Shown here: positions 28,095 to 36,721 of the stretch, in pieces
Layout of the letters: the number at the start of each line of letters is the position of its first letter
Position numbering within the stretch: the first letter of the stretch is position 1
Origin: Rubrivivax sp.
Lineage (GTDB): Bacteria; Pseudomonadota; Gammaproteobacteria; Burkholderiales; Burkholderiaceae_C
Assembly: GCA_030653385.1 (NCBI GenBank)
Contig: JAURZM010000013.1
Span: forward strand, 93,759 to 157,758
Reading direction: 5' to 3'
Length of the DNA stretch: 64,000 nucleotides
Translations under genes and position numbers: made by a program
The notes under the pieces: generated by a model
What the model was told of the DNA's origin: nothing
Seen by the model: only the letters and a program-made list of their open reading frames with translations
Database searches by the model: none

Positions 28095-29192
28095 ATGAGC
28101 CGCTTGCTGGACCTGCTGCTGACCGCCGAGCCCCTTCAACGTGCGCGCCTCTTGCAGGCCGGGCTGGCCCTGGTGGTGATGGGCACCGGCGTGGCCGCCA
28201 TGCACTACTTCGTGTGGGTCGGTGTGGCTGCGCAAGAGCCGGTGCTGTGGTGGTCTGCGCTCACGCTGGCCGGCATGGTGGTGTTCTACGGGCTCATCCG
28301 CAGCGGCTGGTCGCGCCGCTGGGCCGACCCCACGCTCACCGTGCCGCAGATGCTGTTTGCGCTGAGCAGCGGCGCGGTGGCCTACACCCTGCTGGGCGCG
28401 GGGCGGGGCGCGGTGTTTCCGGTGGTCATGGTGGTGCTGATGTTCGGCATGTTCGTTGTATCGCCGCGCCAGATGCGCTGGCTCAGCGTCTATGCCGTGC
28501 TGCTGTTCGGCTGCACGATGGCACTGATGGCGGCGACCCACCCACGCGCCTACCCGGTGGTCATCGAGGTCGGCCACTTCCTGCTGGTGGCCACAATGAT
28601 GCCGGCCATGTCGATGCTGGCGGCACGCCTGTCACGCATCCGCAACCGGTCCCGGCTGCAACGTGCTGAACTGGCACAGGCCCTGGCGCGCCTGCGTGAG
28701 CACACCACACGCGACGAACTCACCGGCCTCATCAACAAGCGCCACATGCAGCAACTGATGGACCAGGAGCACCAGCGTTGTGTGCGCAGCGGCCAGAGCT
28801 TCTGCCTGGCGGTGCTGGACATCGACCGCTTCAAGCCCGTCAACGAAGTGCATGGCTACACCGTGGGTGACGCCGTGCTGCGGGCGGTGGCACAAGAGGC
28901 GCTGCGTCACGTGCGTGTGTCCGACACGCTGTCGCGCTGGGGTGGCGAAGAGTTTGTGCTGATGATGAGCGACACCCGTGCTGCGCTGGCCCGCGGCGGT
29001 CTGGAACGCCTGCACCAGAAGGTGGGCGCCTTGCGCATCCTGCACGGCACCGCGGCGGTGGGCATCACGCTGTCGGCCGGCATGGCCGAACACCACGCCG
29101 GTGAATCCGTGGCGCAGACCCTGGAACGTGCGGAACGCGCGCTGCAGGAAGCCAAGTCGCAGGGTTACGACCGCGTGGTCGTGGCGCCATGA
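28095..29192 (+). CDS. Membrane-bound diguanylate cyclase (GGDEF)
   Basis: Protein of 365 residues with six hydrophobic segments in the first 190 residues and a C-terminal GGDEF domain. The active site is GGEEF in SRWGGEEFVLMM, the substrate region is AVLDIDRFKPVNEVHGYTVGD, and the inhibitory I-site RVSD lies five residues before GGEEF. All features of an active, product-inhibited c-di-GMP synthase are present. The membrane domain resembles no sensor I can name. It starts 80 bases after the Lrp gene on the same strand. Confidence 0.92.
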   Translation: MSRLLDLLLTAEPLQRARLLQAGLALVVMGTGVAAMHYFVWVGVAAQEPVLWWSALTLAGMVVFYGLIRSGWSRRWADPTLTVPQMLFALSSGAVAYTLLGAGRGAVFPVVMVVLMFGMFVVSPRQMRWLSVYAVLLFGCTMALMAATHPRAYPVVIEVGHFLLVATMMPAMSMLAARLSRIRNRSRLQRAELAQALARLREHTTRDELTGLINKRHMQQLMDQEHQRCVRSGQSFCLAVLDIDRFKPVNEVHGYTVGDAVLRAVAQEALRHVRVSDTLSRWGGEEFVLMMSDTRAALARGGLERLHQKVGALRILHGTAAVGITLSAGMAEHHAGESVAQTLERAERALQEAKSQGYDRVVVAP

Positions 29193-29244
29193 TCTGGCGG
29201 CGCCTGGCTGCCGACCGCGCACACCAGTCAGGGGTGCTTCGCGC

Positions 29245-29355
29245 ATGTGGCTGCTGATCCTGGAAGCGCTGGCCGCGGGTGGCCTGCTGGTCTTCATCGT
29301 CTGGTGGACGATGTTTTCCGGGCGTCGCAAGGACCGCGACGACGACCCGCCCTGA
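29245..29355 (+). CDS. Small single-span membrane protein, 36 residues
   Basis: Short gene encoding MWLLILEALAAGGLLVFIVW, then WTMFSGRRKDRDDDPP. One membrane helix is followed by a basic then acidic tail, so it should sit in the inner membrane with a cytoplasmic C-terminus. It begins 53 bases after the GGDEF gene, preceded by GGGGTGCTTCGCGC (weak ribosome site), and stops 9 bases before a convergent gene. Peptides with a similar LEALAAG...IVWWTMF pattern seem widespread in Burkholderiales, which argues for a real gene. Function unknown. Confidence 0.65.
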   Translation: MWLLILEALAAGGLLVFIVWWTMFSGRRKDRDDDPP

Positions 29356-29364
29356 AGGCTCGCT

Positions 29365-31359
29365 TCAAGGCGGTGGTGGCCGCAGAAAGCTCAAGGGTTG
29401 GGTGCGCATGCGGCTTCGAACCGCCCGGCCGATGCGGGCGCGGTCCTGCATCCGCACGCCCCGCGAACGCAAAGCCACTTTGAAAGCCAGCCAGAAGCTG
29501 ACGCTCAGGTTCAGGATGCCGGTGCAGGCAATGCCGGCCACGCACCACCAGAAGGCCGGTTCGGCCAGCAGGCCGAAACCCAGTGCACCGACCGCGGCGC
29601 CCAGCTGGCCCGAGGCCAGCGTGACGTGTCGCACGTCCAGCGGCAGGCCGAAAAACTGCATCACCACGGGCACCAGGCCTAGCAACAGGCCCAGCGAGAC
29701 ATTGGCCGCCACGCCCGAGATGTTGGCCCGCCACCAGGTCGACCAGCGCTGCGCACGCGCTGCGCCCAGTCGCTCGACGATGCGCGGATTCCACGCGATG
29801 GCGCTGTCCAGCCGGTGGTAGACAAACCAGTTTTCGGCCCAGCCGGCAATCAGGCTGCTGGCAAACAGCAGCACGCCGGTGAAGGCTGCAAACAGCGCTG
29901 TCGGGCCCAGCAGCGTGATGCTGTGCAGCACGTACTCGGCCTCCTTCGTGCCCACCAGCGGTGAGCCGGTGGCGAACTTGGCCAAGAGCTGCACCGCCAG
30001 CACCAGAGGCGCACAGACGGCCAGGTTGCCGGCAATGCCGGCCATCTGAGAGCGGATCAGCTGCGCGACGCGGTCGACAAAAGCTTCCACCTCTTCGTCG
30101 CTGCTGGACCTGCCGGTGGGCAGGGTGGCGGCCAGCGCGGGCGCGGTCATGGCCGGCTGCTTGGTGGCCACGGTCCAGTGCAGCAGCATCACGATGACAA
30201 AGCTGACGGCGTAATTGACGCCGGCCCACAGACCGCCCCAGAACGCGCCCAGCCCCAAGGCCGTGAGGGCGAACTTGACGAACACGGTGCCGGCGATGAC
30301 CGCGCCGCCGCCGCAGGCGCGGCGCAACATGTCGCGGTACTCGTCGGCGTTGCGGGTGATGTAATGTGAGCCGGTTTCGGCGCTGCGCTCGGCCACCTGG
30401 CGTGCCAGCAGCGAATAGTGGCGTGCGAACAGTGCGCGCACGCTGCGCAGATGGCGCAGCCGCTGCACCAGACCGAGCACCACGCGGTGGTGCTCGGCCA
30501 GGGGGTCCTTGGCCAGCACACAGTCCACCAGGGCCTCGATGCGCTGGGTGCGGCCCTGCAGCTGGTCGAGGTCGAACACGATGTCGACCGAAACGCCGTA
30601 GGACTCCAGGTGCGGCATCACGCTGGCAGCGGCACGGCGGCAGGCGTCGAGCAATGCACGCAGGTAGGCGGCATGGCGCAGCGCTTCGTCTTGCCGGTCT
30701 TCCAGCAGGGCTTCGCGCAGCGCGGCAGCCGCCGGTGTGATCTGGCGGAAGGGCTCGGCCAGCAGCAGCGTGGTGTCCATGCGCTGGCGCAGCGCCGGGG
30801 TGTAGCCGGCGGCGTGCACGGCGCTGACCAGGATCGTGATCGCGTCCAGCAGGATGGCCCGCGTGACCGCAGGGCCTGGCCCCATCAGGGCCGCTGCACG
30901 TTCAAGGGTGTTGCGGTCCAGGGCCTGGAGCCAGAGCTCGTCGCCGGGTTTGAAGAGCAGCCGGAACAGGGCCGCCAGGTCGCGGGTGTCGGGTGTGCCC
31001 GGCAGCAGGCGCTTTTGCACGCGTGTCAACAGTTCGCTGCCGAAGGACAGGCGGGAATTGAAGCCCAGGTCGGCGTACAGCGACGCGGCGTCGATGTCGG
31101 CCCAGAAGGCCTGCACCAGGCCCTGCACGCGCTGGCGCAGCGGCTCGTGGCGTTCGATCTGGTTCAGCAGGTGGCGCAGGCGCACCGCGGGCAGCGGCGT
31201 GCGGGTGTCTTCGGCAGCGCCCGGCATGGGCGGCAAGGCGGCTTTGGGTGCGTGCCGCAGCCATTCCATCAGCCGCACCATCCACAGGTGGCGCTCGGCC
31301 TGACCCGCTTTGGGGTCGGCCGCATTCACCAGCGCGGTCAGGTCCCAGGCACTGCTCAT
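29365..31359 (-). CDS. Gcr-like membrane protein annotated as 'site-specific recombinase'
   Basis: Protein of 664 residues matching the family named after gonococcal 'site-specific recombinase' Gcr. It has no tyrosine- or serine-recombinase motif. The N-terminal 340 residues are soluble and helical; the C-terminal half contains about eight membrane segments ([64 protein letters not shown]). A membrane role is more likely than recombination. It is a single gene, convergent with the 36-residue peptide and 54 bases downstream of the apaG stop side. I treat the recombinase label as historical. Confidence 0.85.
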   Translation of the reverse strand: MSSAWDLTALVNAADPKAGQAERHLWMVRLMEWLRHAPKAALPPMPGAAEDTRTPLPAVRLRHLLNQIERHEPLRQRVQGLVQAFWADIDAASLYADLGFNSRLSFGSELLTRVQKRLLPGTPDTRDLAALFRLLFKPGDELWLQALDRNTLERAAALMGPGPAVTRAILLDAITILVSAVHAAGYTPALRQRMDTTLLLAEPFRQITPAAAALREALLEDRQDEALRHAAYLRALLDACRRAAASVMPHLESYGVSVDIVFDLDQLQGRTQRIEALVDCVLAKDPLAEHHRVVLGLVQRLRHLRSVRALFARHYSLLARQVAERSAETGSHYITRNADEYRDMLRRACGGGAVIAGTVFVKFALTALGLGAFWGGLWAGVNYAVSFVIVMLLHWTVATKQPAMTAPALAATLPTGRSSSDEEVEAFVDRVAQLIRSQMAGIAGNLAVCAPLVLAVQLLAKFATGSPLVGTKEAEYVLHSITLLGPTALFAAFTGVLLFASSLIAGWAENWFVYHRLDSAIAWNPRIVERLGAARAQRWSTWWRANISGVAANVSLGLLLGLVPVVMQFFGLPLDVRHVTLASGQLGAAVGALGFGLLAEPAFWWCVAGIACTGILNLSVSFWLAFKVALRSRGVRMQDRARIGRAVRSRMRTQPLSFLRPPPP

Positions 31360-31413
31360 CGCTCAGCTCGCATGCCGATGCACGCTGCCGCACGGCCGGT
31401 GGGGGCCCATGAA

Positions 31414-31788
31414 TCAGTGCAGGGCGCCCGGATAGACCAGGGCAAAAGCCGGTACCGCGGCCTCGAAGGGATGCGCTTCTTCGGTCATGCAGAAGAAGGT
31501 GCCTTCCATCTGGCCCACCGGTGTGTCGATGCGGGTCCAGCTGCTGTATTCGAAGTGTTCACCGGGCTTGAGCAGGGGCTGACGGCCCACCACCGCCAGG
31601 CCACGCACGTCTTCCCGGTCACCCTGCGCATTGGTGACCACCCAGTGCCGGGCCACCAGCTGCGCGGTGATGTCGCCGGTGTTGCGGATGCTGACCGTGT
31701 AGGCAAAGGCAAAAGGCCCCTCCGGCGGCTGGGACTGGTCCGGCAGGTACTGCACTCGCACCTCGCAGGTGAACTGGGGTTTGGCCAT
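31414..31788 (-). CDS. apaG: ApaG protein (Co2+/Mg2+ efflux-associated)
   Basis: Small cytoplasmic immunoglobulin-fold protein of 124 residues, the usual family length. [55 protein letters not shown] and [10 protein letters not shown] are the ApaG signature regions. It is associated with metal efflux and Ap4A metabolism in enterobacteria; its biochemical function is unsettled. It is divergent from rpe with only 36 bases between start codons. The TAGAAT box six bases before its ATG suggests a leaderless mRNA. Confidence 0.95.
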   Translation of the reverse strand: MAKPQFTCEVRVQYLPDQSQPPEGPFAFAYTVSIRNTGDITAQLVARHWVVTNAQGDREDVRGLAVVGRQPLLKPGEHFEYSSWTRIDTPVGQMEGTFFCMTEEAHPFEAAVPAFALVYPGALH

Positions 31789-31793
31789 GACTT

Positions 31794-31818
31794 CATTCTA
31801 GGCACGGCTCCTAGAATC
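31794..31818. promoter_or_regulatory. Symmetric divergent -10 region of apaG and rpe
   Basis: ATTCTAGG and CCTAGAAT form an inverted repeat across the 36-base gap, giving a TAGAAT -10 box on each strand (31795-31800 minus, 31812-31817 plus). Each box lies 6-7 bases before the ATG it faces, so transcription should start at or next to the start codon. No Shine-Dalgarno sequence fits in the gap and no convincing -35 is visible. Confidence 0.6.
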
Positions 31819-31824
31819 GGTGGC

Positions 31825-32487
31825 ATGAGCATCTACCGCATCGCCCCCAGCATCCTGTCGGCCGACTTTGCCCGACTGGGTGACGAAGTGAAGAGCGTCA
31901 TCGAGGCCGGCGCCGACTGGATCCACTTCGACGTGATGGACAACCATTACGTGCCCAACCTGACCTTCGGGCCGATGGTCTGCCAGGCGCTGCGTTCGCA
32001 CAGCTCGGTGCCCATCGACGTGCACCTGATGGTGCAGCCCGTCGATGCGCTGGCGCAGGCCTTCTGCAAGGCCGGCGCCGACCTGGTGAGCTTCCACCCC
32101 GACGCCAGCACCCATGTCGACCGCACGCTGCAACTCATCAAGGCCGAAGGCAAACAGGCCGGCCTGGTGTTCAACCCGGCAGAACCGCTGGATGTGCTGG
32201 AATGGGTCATCGACAGGGTCGACCTGATCCTCATCATGAGTGTCAACCCCGGTTTTGGCGGCCAGAGTTTCATCGACAGCGCGTTGCGCAAGATCGAGCG
32301 GGCTCGCAAGCTCATCGACAGCAGCGGCCGCGACATCCGCCTTGAGGTGGACGGCGGCATCAAGGTCGACAACATCCGCCGCGTGGCCGACGCGGGTGCC
32401 GACACCTTCGTGGCCGGCAGCGCCATCTTCGGGCAGAGCGACTACAAGTTCGTCATCGACGCGATGCGGCGCGAGCTGGCACGCTGA
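31825..32487 (+). CDS. rpe: Ribulose-phosphate 3-epimerase
   Basis: Interconverts ribulose-5-phosphate and xylulose-5-phosphate in the pentose-phosphate and Calvin cycles. The TIM-barrel protein has 220 residues with [33 protein letters not shown] (metal-binding His and Asp), HLMVQPVD and [12 protein letters not shown] and LEVDGGI, all catalytic residues present. In many Burkholderiales rpe is followed by gph and trpE; here gph is about 23.6 kb downstream. It is followed by a convergent Lrp gene and a palindromic repeat. Confidence 0.96.
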   Translation: MSIYRIAPSILSADFARLGDEVKSVIEAGADWIHFDVMDNHYVPNLTFGPMVCQALRSHSSVPIDVHLMVQPVDALAQAFCKAGADLVSFHPDASTHVDRTLQLIKAEGKQAGLVFNPAEPLDVLEWVIDRVDLILIMSVNPGFGGQSFIDSALRKIERARKLIDSSGRDIRLEVDGGIKVDNIRRVADAGADTFVAGSAIFGQSDYKFVIDAMRRELAR

Positions 32488-32519
32488 CCCCTGCGCCGCG
32501 CCGACCGCTCAAGGCCTTG

Positions 32520-32599
32520 CGTGGAACCGGCTTTGCCGGTCCACTGCAAGAGCCCCCTTGGGGGGGTGGCGAAGGCGCGAAGCGACAAGCCTGGGGGCC
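32520..32599 (-). repeat. Three-module palindromic gene-end repeat, copy B
   Basis: Fills the convergent gap between rpe and the Lrp gene. Read on the minus strand it begins two bases after the Lrp stop: GGCCCCCAGGCTTGTCGC, then a CCCCCCCAAGGGGG hairpin, then ACCGGCAAAGCCGGT and TCCACG. Module order and orientation relative to the gene it follows match copies A and C. Confidence 0.8.
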
Positions 32600-32600
32600 A

Positions 32601-33044
32601 TCACGTCCTGTCGATGCGCCGCGCCAGCACCACGCTGGTGGTGGTCTTCAGCACACCTTCAAAGGCGCCGATCTCGTCCAGCAAGGCATCCAGCCGCGTC
32701 GTGGACCCCGCGTGCAAAAGGGCCAGGTAGTCGAACTCGCCACTCACCGAACACAGCTGCCGCAGTTCGGGCAGTGTGGCCAGGCGTGCGGTGACCAGGC
32801 GCGCGGCCTTCGGTTCGGTGGTGATGCCCACGTAGGCTTCGACGCCGCGCTCGCCTTCGTCCTGCCCCAGGCGCACGGTGTAGCCCACGATCACGGACTG
32901 CTTCTCCAGCCGTGCGATGCGTGCCAGCACCGTGGTCCGGGCCACGCCCAGCTGGCGCGCCAGGTCGGCGGCACTGGTGCGTGCATCGGCCTGCAGCAAG
33001 GCCAGCAGGCGGCGGTCGAGTTCATCGAGCAACATGCTTTGCAT
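32601..33044 (-). CDS. Lrp/AsnC-family regulator
   Basis: Compact regulator of 147 residues: HTH at about 20-45 (TSAADLARQLGVARTTVLARI) and a RAM ligand-binding domain (RGVEAYVGITTEPKA, LCSVSGEFDYLALLHAG). It resembles the short Lrp proteins that control amino-acid degradation genes. Its divergent neighbours include a saccharopine-dehydrogenase-like gene with Lrp-like palindromes in front of it, a likely target. Two closely spaced ATGs (33044, 33035) are possible; the first was taken. Confidence 0.9.
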   Translation of the reverse strand: MQSMLLDELDRRLLALLQADARTSAADLARQLGVARTTVLARIARLEKQSVIVGYTVRLGQDEGERGVEAYVGITTEPKAARLVTARLATLPELRQLCSVSGEFDYLALLHAGSTTRLDALLDEIGAFEGVLKTTTSVVLARRIDRT

Positions 33045-33170
33045 TGTGGTGTGCCTTTTGGGGGGCTCGCGCGTTTGGCATACAGTCGCAGCGGCAAGAA
33101 AAAAGACAGCCACCCGGCCGCAGAGCCTGGGCCTTGAAGGGAGCGACGTCCGACACAGCAGAGGCGACGC

Positions 33171-33713
33171 ATGAAATTCCGAACGGTCACCATCTTCAGC
33201 GGCCATGTTTTTGAAGTGCCGCAGAGCGTGCAGCGCATCGACCACCGTGCCACCCACGGTTGGCAATTGCGCTACGGCGGCACCAAGCTCTTCTCCGACC
33301 ACAGCAACGACGGCAGCGGTGCGGCCGAGTCTTTGCGCTTGGCCACCAAGGAACTGCTCAAGCGCATCGCGTCGCTGCCCGCGCCGTCGCTGCTGCAGCG
33401 TGGGCCCAGCGCCAACAAGAGCAACAACCTGCCGGTGGGCATCAGCGGGCCCATCGTGCGCCAGCGCCGCGGCAGCGTGTTGCGCGACTGCAGCCTGGCG
33501 GTGCTGATTCCGCGCTACGGCGACAAGCCGCAGCGCCGCAGCATCTACATCGGCACCGAGAACACCTACACCGTGGCCCGTTTCAAGGCCGCGCTGGCCC
33601 GTGCTGTGGAGATGCGGGCCGAGGCCGTGGCGGCTTACGAAGCGGCCGCCACACGCGACAAACGGGCGCAGGCCCGGGCCCACAAGAAAAAGTTGAAGGA
33701 AGAGGCAGCCTGA
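33171..33713 (+). CDS. Conserved-looking protein of unknown function, basic C-terminus
   Basis: Protein of 180 residues that I do not recognise. It starts MKFRTVTIFSGHVFEVPQSV, has no signal peptide or membrane segment, and is basic. The centre (GISGPIVRQRRGSVLRDCSL, then IPRYGDKPQRRSIYIGTENT) resembles a small beta-rich nucleic-acid-binding module. The last 50 residues are a helix rich in Ala, Arg and Lys (RAQARAHKKKLKEEAA). AGAGGCGACGC precedes the ATG. It lies between the divergent Lrp gene and the saccharopine-dehydrogenase-like gene. DNA or RNA binding is only a suggestion. Confidence 0.75.
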   Translation: MKFRTVTIFSGHVFEVPQSVQRIDHRATHGWQLRYGGTKLFSDHSNDGSGAAESLRLATKELLKRIASLPAPSLLQRGPSANKSNNLPVGISGPIVRQRRGSVLRDCSLAVLIPRYGDKPQRRSIYIGTENTYTVARFKAALARAVEMRAEAVAAYEAAATRDKRAQARAHKKKLKEEAA

Positions 33714-33716
33714 TTA

Positions 33717-33786
33717 TTTCGACGAACAATCTTGTCGTTTCGACAATCTAGGCTGTTGATATGACGGAATGATGGTTTCTTTCGAC
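33717..33786. promoter_or_regulatory. Phased TTTCGAC repeats with a 15-bp palindrome (Lrp-type operator)
   Basis: TTTCGAC occurs at 33717, 33738 and 33780, spacings of 21 and 42 bases (two and four helical turns). The middle copy is part of the perfect palindrome TTGTCG-TTT-CGACAA at 33732-33746, the size of an Lrp-family site. The array lies 50-119 bases before the saccharopine-dehydrogenase-like start and the phasing suits an Lrp octamer wrapping DNA. Confidence 0.5.
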
Positions 33787-33835
33787 GTGTTTCTTGCCTA
33801 GACTGCGGGCAAGCCAGCCACAACGAAAGAACCTC

Positions 33836-34930
33836 ATGCGCATCACCCTTCTTGGCGCCGGTCACATCGGCCAGACCATCGCCCGCTTGCTGGGCCACAG
33901 CGGCGACTACCAGGTGACGGTGGTCGACCGCAGCGCGGCCGCGCTGGACAAGCTGGCTGGCGAACCGGTGGCCACCCGGGTCGCCGAAACCGCCGACCCG
34001 GCCGCCCTGCTGGCGGTGCTGAAGGGCCAGCAAGCGGTGGTCAACGCGCTGCCCTATCACCTGGCCACCAGCGCCGCCACCGCCGCCCGCGAAGCCGGCG
34101 TGCACTACTTCGACCTGACCGAAGACGTGTCCGCCACCCGCACCATCAAGGCCCTGGCTGAAGGTGCACCCACCTCCTTCATGCCGCAATGCGGCTTGGC
34201 GCCGGGGTTCATCGGCATCGTGGCGCATCACCTGGCCAAGAGCTTCGACACGCTGCACGAAGTGAAGATGCGCGTGGGTGCCCTGCCGGCCTTCCCCACC
34301 AACAGCCTGAAGTACAACCTGACGTGGAGCGTGGACGGGCTCATCAACGAGTACTGCCACCCCTGCGAAGCCATCCGTGGTGGCCGCAACATCGAGGTGC
34401 TGGCGCTGGAAGGGCTGGAACACTTCAGCCTGGACGGCACCGAGTACGAGGCCTTCAACACCAGCGGCGGCCTGGGCACCTTGTGCGAAACGCTGGCCGG
34501 CCGGGTCCAGACGCTGGACTACAAAAGCGTGCGTTACCCCGGCCACCGCGACCTGATGAAGCTGCTGCTGGAAGAGCTGCAGCTGAACCAGGACACCGAG
34601 ACGCTGAAGTCCATCATGAGGAAGAGCATTCCCAGCACGATGCAAGACGTGGTGCTGGTGTTCGTGACCGTCAGCGGCCTGCGCGACGGCAACCTGGTGC
34701 AGGAAGTGTTTGCGCGCAAGATCTTCGCCGACCGCAACGAAGCCGCGCCGCTGTCGGCGATCCAGATCACCACAGCGGCCGGTGTGTGCGCGGCGGTGGA
34801 CCTGTTCCGCGAAGGCCAGCTGCCGCAAAAGGGCTTCGTGCGACAGGAACAGGTGGCGCTGCCGGCTTTCCTGGCCAACCGTTTTGGCAAGGCCTACCAG
34901 CAAAGCCGGCAGGTCGAGAGCATCGGGTGA
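33836..34930 (+). CDS. Saccharopine dehydrogenase-like oxidoreductase
   Basis: NAD(P)-dependent enzyme of 364 residues with a Rossmann fold at the start (ITLLGAGHIGQTIARLLG) and the family landmarks AVVNALPYHLATSAATAAREAGVHYFDLTED-type region, MPQCGLAPGFIGIVAHHL and LKYNLTWSVDGLINEY. The family includes saccharopine dehydrogenase (lysine alpha-aminoadipate pathway) and carboxynorspermidine dehydrogenase. A nearby Lrp regulator fits lysine degradation. The ATG at 33836 follows CGAAAGAACC. A palindromic repeat immediately follows its stop. Confidence 0.85.
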   Translation: MRITLLGAGHIGQTIARLLGHSGDYQVTVVDRSAAALDKLAGEPVATRVAETADPAALLAVLKGQQAVVNALPYHLATSAATAAREAGVHYFDLTEDVSATRTIKALAEGAPTSFMPQCGLAPGFIGIVAHHLAKSFDTLHEVKMRVGALPAFPTNSLKYNLTWSVDGLINEYCHPCEAIRGGRNIEVLALEGLEHFSLDGTEYEAFNTSGGLGTLCETLAGRVQTLDYKSVRYPGHRDLMKLLLEELQLNQDTETLKSIMRKSIPSTMQDVVLVFVTVSGLRDGNLVQEVFARKIFADRNEAAPLSAIQITTAAGVCAAVDLFREGQLPQKGFVRQEQVALPAFLANRFGKAYQQSRQVESIG

Positions 34931-34935
34931 ACGTA

Positions 34936-35011
34936 GGCCCCCAAGCTCGCGTTCGCTCGCGACCCCCCAGGGGGGCCGTCCGCCGACGGCCCGGCAGAGC
35001 CGGTTCCGTGG
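34936..35011 (+). repeat. Three-module palindromic gene-end repeat, copy C
   Basis: Starts five bases after the saccharopine-dehydrogenase-like stop: GGCCCCCAAGCTCGCG, TTCGCTCGCG, then the CCCCCCAGGGGGG hairpin, CCGTCCGCCGACGG, and CCGGCAGAGCCGGTTCCGTGG-type module. It fills the gap to the convergent alpha/beta hydrolase. It is the most complete copy in the window. Confidence 0.85.
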
Positions 35012-35024
35012 CGGGAAGCTCGGT

Positions 35025-35888
35025 CTAGGCGCCCAGCAGGTCGCGGGCCACCGTGTGCAGTCGCGTCCCCGGCTCGGCCAGGTCGTGCAGCACGTTCATG
35101 TGGTGACGGCCCGGCACGGTTTCGCACACGGGCACCCGCTGCGGTCCCCAGGCCTGGCGGATGAGCCGGTTCTGGCGCTGGAATTCCGCGCTTTCGTCGC
35201 CGCCCACGAAGGCCGCCAACTGGCCGTGCGGCGGGGGTGGCATCAGCGCCGGGCTGAGCGCCCGCGCTTCGGCTGCGCTGAGCTTCAGGTCGGGCGCCAG
35301 GAAGGGTGCGCGGCGCAGCGGCTGCAGGTCAAACACACCCGACAGCGCCAGCGCAGCCTGCACCACCTGGGGCGGCAGGTCAGCGCCCACGTCGGACCAG
35401 CGGCAGGCCAGCATCATCGCGGCCAGGTGCCCACCCGCCGAATGGCCGGCCACCACGATGCGCTGCGGATCGCCGCCATGGTGGTGGATGTGGCGCTGCA
35501 CCCAGGCCACCGCCTGCACCATCTGAAGCACGATGTGCCGCACCGTCACGGCGGGTGCCAGCGCGTAGTTGGGCACCACCACCACGGCACCCGCGTCGAC
35601 GAAGGGCGCGGCGACGAAGGACTGGTCCTGCTTGTCCAGCGCACGCCAGTAGCCGCCGTGGATGTAGACGAGCACCGGCGCGCGCTGCGCGTGGGGCTGC
35701 GCAAAGACGTCCAGCTTCTCGCTCGCATCGCTGCCATAGGCCAGGTCCAGCTGGCAGGGCACCGTGGCGCGGGTGTGGGCCGACCGGTCCATCCAGCCCT
35801 GGCGGATGCTGGCCTGCTCGGGGATGCCTGCACGTGCGTCGTACTGCGCATCGAACCAGGCGGGAAGGCGTTGGCGTGACATGGCCAT
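35025..35888 (-). CDS. Alpha/beta hydrolase, kynurenine-formamidase-like
   Basis: Soluble esterase/amidase of 287 residues in the HSL/arylformamidase group. It has the oxyanion motif VYIHGGYWR, the nucleophile elbow GHSAGGH, the likely acid in VGGDESAEF and the His in PGRHHMNVL. Arylformamidases hydrolyse N-formylkynurenine, but the group has wide specificity. Its ATG touches the TetR stop (TGAATG), so it is co-transcribed with the regulator and divergent from the catabolic cluster. Confidence 0.85.
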   Translation of the reverse strand: MAMSRQRLPAWFDAQYDARAGIPEQASIRQGWMDRSAHTRATVPCQLDLAYGSDASEKLDVFAQPHAQRAPVLVYIHGGYWRALDKQDQSFVAAPFVDAGAVVVVPNYALAPAVTVRHIVLQMVQAVAWVQRHIHHHGGDPQRIVVAGHSAGGHLAAMMLACRWSDVGADLPPQVVQAALALSGVFDLQPLRRAPFLAPDLKLSAAEARALSPALMPPPPHGQLAAFVGGDESAEFQRQNRLIRQAWGPQRVPVCETVPGRHHMNVLHDLAEPGTRLHTVARDLLGA

Positions 35889-36545
35889 TCAGTCCTTGGT
35901 GTTCCGACTGGAGTTGCAGTCACGCAGCGCGGCATCGATCAGCGCGTCGGCCATCCACAGCGCGATGCGTTCCACCTCGCGGTCGGGCAGGCCCCAGATG
36001 TCTTTCAGGATGATGTAGGGCTCGATGCCGTAGACCACCGACAGCGCGCGGTGCAAGCGGTCGCGCACGGCCGGCGACAGCTGCGGCGCCAGAGGCGCGA
36101 TGGCATGTTCCAGGATGCGGATGCGGTGGCCGCGCCGGTACGGTTCTTCTTCCAGCAGACCCGCCCGTTCGAGTGCACTCTGCTCCAGCGACAGCTGCGC
36201 GGCCGCACGCAGCTGCGGTTCGAATTCGATGAAACGCGGGAAGGTGCGCACGAACAGTTCGCGCACGCGCTCACGACCACCGGCCTTGTCGGATGCGATG
36301 GTGCGCACGGGCCCCAGCGACGCATCGATGACCGCCGTGATGAGTGCGCTGCGGGTCGGGAAGTAGCGGTAGGCCGTGGCACGCGACACCGCCGACTGCA
36401 CCGCCACTTCGGCCACCGAAGGGATGTGGCCCTTGGCCTGGATGAGCTGCATGGCCGTGTCCAGCAGCAGCTTGAAGGTGGACGCCTTGACGCCACGCGC
36501 GGGGGGTGGCGGGGCTTCGGTGATCTTGTGCTTGAGGCGGGGCAT
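35889..36545 (-). CDS. TetR-family regulator of the catabolic cluster
   Basis: Repressor of 218 residues. The HTH is at about 40-65 (IPSVAEVAVQSAVSRATAYRYFPTRSAL); the rest is an all-helical ligand domain. A Pro-rich N-terminal tail precedes it. It is divergent from the fumarylacetoacetase-type gene, with a perfect 20-bp palindrome between them, so it very likely controls both directions and senses the cluster's substrate or an intermediate. Confidence 0.9.
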   Translation of the reverse strand: MPRLKHKITEAPPPPARGVKASTFKLLLDTAMQLIQAKGHIPSVAEVAVQSAVSRATAYRYFPTRSALITAVIDASLGPVRTIASDKAGGRERVRELFVRTFPRFIEFEPQLRAAAQLSLEQSALERAGLLEEEPYRRGHRIRILEHAIAPLAPQLSPAVRDRLHRALSVVYGIEPYIILKDIWGLPDREVERIALWMADALIDAALRDCNSSRNTKD

Positions 36546-36625
36546 GCGGGTATGTCCTGAGGCTTTGTAGCCGGAGTCCTTCTTGTAAGGCGGGCGACCC
36601 GGCCTCTATGATGCGACCATCCCGA

Positions 36626-36645
36626 TTTGAGACACAAGTCTCAAA
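36626..36645. promoter_or_regulatory. TetR operator (perfect palindrome)
   Basis: TTTGAGACACAAGTCTCAAA has perfect 8-base arms around a 4-base centre, 80 bases before the TetR start and 77 before the fumarylacetoacetase-type start. The location and symmetry are as expected for a TetR dimer site. Confidence 0.8.
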
Positions 36646-36721
36646 CACATGGGGTAAACGACAACGCGGACGGAGGCCACCCAAGGCCGCCCGATCCGCG
36701 TGCAACCGGAGACAAACACCC

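Noticed and set aside
29365..31359. Mobile element suggested by the name 'site-specific recombinase'
   Set aside because: No recombinase motif, no terminal repeats and no associated cargo; it is a multi-spanning membrane protein.
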